64,000 bases of DNA, taken from contig JAEWMX010000015.1 in assembly GCA_023393065.1 (NCBI GenBank), positions 275,293 to 339,292 of the forward strand, read 5' to 3'. The notes beneath the pieces are model-generated. The model worked only from the letters and a program-made list of their open reading frames with translations, ran no database searches and was not told the DNA's origin. Of this stretch, positions 63,849 through 64,000 are shown one piece after another. This DNA comes from Bacillota bacterium. GTDB taxonomy: Bacteria; Bacillota_I; Bacilli_A; RFN20; CAG-826. Within the stretch, counting starts at the first letter, position 1. Each line of letters begins with the position of its first letter. The position numbers and the translations under genes were made by a program.

Positions 63849-63878
63849 AGTTTAGCACGCTTATATGGTGTCGAGTGT

Positions 63879-63954
63879 GGATGTTTAGCTCAGTTGGGAG
63901 AGCATCGCCTTTACACGGCGGAGGTCGGGGGTTCAAGCCCCTCAACATCCACCA
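63879..63954 (+). tRNA. tRNA-Val (anticodon UAC)
   Basis: 76 nt, acceptor GGATGTT/AACATCC, anticodon loop TTTACAC, T-loop GGTTCAAGCCC, encoded CCA. Reads GUA/GUG. Confidence 0.96.
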
Positions 63955-63975
63955 TAATATAATCGTCAGGCTCGT

Positions 63976-64000
63976 GGAGGAATAGCGAAGTGGCCAAACG
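63976..64000 (+). tRNA. Start of a tRNA, probably tRNA-Tyr (cut by window end)
   Basis: GGAGGAATAGCGAAGTGGCC has the acceptor and D-arm order typical of bacterial tRNA-Tyr; the anticodon lies beyond the window. Class II tRNA, co-transcribed with tRNA-Val. Confidence 0.65.

Noticed and set aside
1..64000. UGA recoded as tryptophan, as in Mycoplasma
   Set aside because: UGG is used for Trp throughout and several genes (for example def and the toroid-like lipoprotein gene) end at UGA where the protein family ends.

Overview
The window looks like a chromosome segment of a low-GC Gram-positive bacterium of class Bacilli, on the side close to Mollicutes (Acholeplasma/Izemoplasma-like, uncultured lineages). 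The reasons are RNase J, long-form HPF, Spx, a YlbF-type protein, a YitT-type protein, MgtE, a SAM-I-type leader on metK, an archaeal-type prolyl-tRNA synthetase, and many lipobox lipoproteins. UGA is used as a normal stop (for example the deformylase gene), so this is the standard code and not a Mycoplasma/Spiroplasma code. This placement is inferred from gene content only.

Region 1 (1-21.4 kb, all minus strand) is the accessory highlight: a mannoside-utilisation locus. Reading with transcription, a phosphohexomutase and mannose-6-phosphate isomerase pair is followed by a LacI regulator and then a tightly packed operon. That operon encodes two surface lipoproteins of unknown function, a cytoplasmic GH130, a solute-binding lipoprotein with two ABC permeases, a DUF1861-like propeller protein, a lipoprotein built of a duplicated uncharacterised module, a GH125 lipoprotein carrying the same module twice, a secreted two-discoidin GH130, and a GLUG-repeat lipoprotein that runs off the left edge. 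The inferred route is surface trimming of mannose-containing glycans, oligosaccharide import, intracellular phosphorolysis to mannose-1-phosphate, then mutase and isomerase to fructose-6-phosphate. No ABC ATPase is present, so a shared one must be encoded elsewhere.

Region 2 (21.4-33.7 kb) is mixed. It holds a beta-propeller lipoprotein and an alkaline phosphatase lipoprotein, rdgB, a MATE exporter, an AlkD-like protein and a TetR regulator around a 14-bp palindrome, a membrane protein of unknown function, tRNA-Ser(GCU), proS and a degenerate GGDEF-EAL membrane protein.

Region 3 (33.8-64 kb) is mostly housekeeping: tRNA-Ser(CGA), YitT, a membrane-tethered thioredoxin-like protein, rsmD-ylbF, def, rnjA-maf, spx with a Cys-less EIIB, trpS-HAD, a CPA2 antiporter with a PII-like protein, a second phosphohexomutase with an RluA-type synthase, tRNA-Ser(GGA), a Big_2-VanZ fusion, hpf, metK with its SAM riboswitch, pduL, mgtE, tRNA-Leu, an esterase, an XRE regulator with a satellite gene, gpmI, ispD, an S1 protein, pgi, tRNA-Val and the start of a further tRNA.

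A cross-cutting signal is that many first genes start only 6-10 nt after an extended -10 box (TGnTATAAT) and lack a Shine-Dalgarno site, suggesting leaderless mRNAs, whereas operon-internal genes have good Shine-Dalgarno sites. No gene-free stretch exceeds about 220 bp. No CRISPR array, insertion sequence or prophage was seen.
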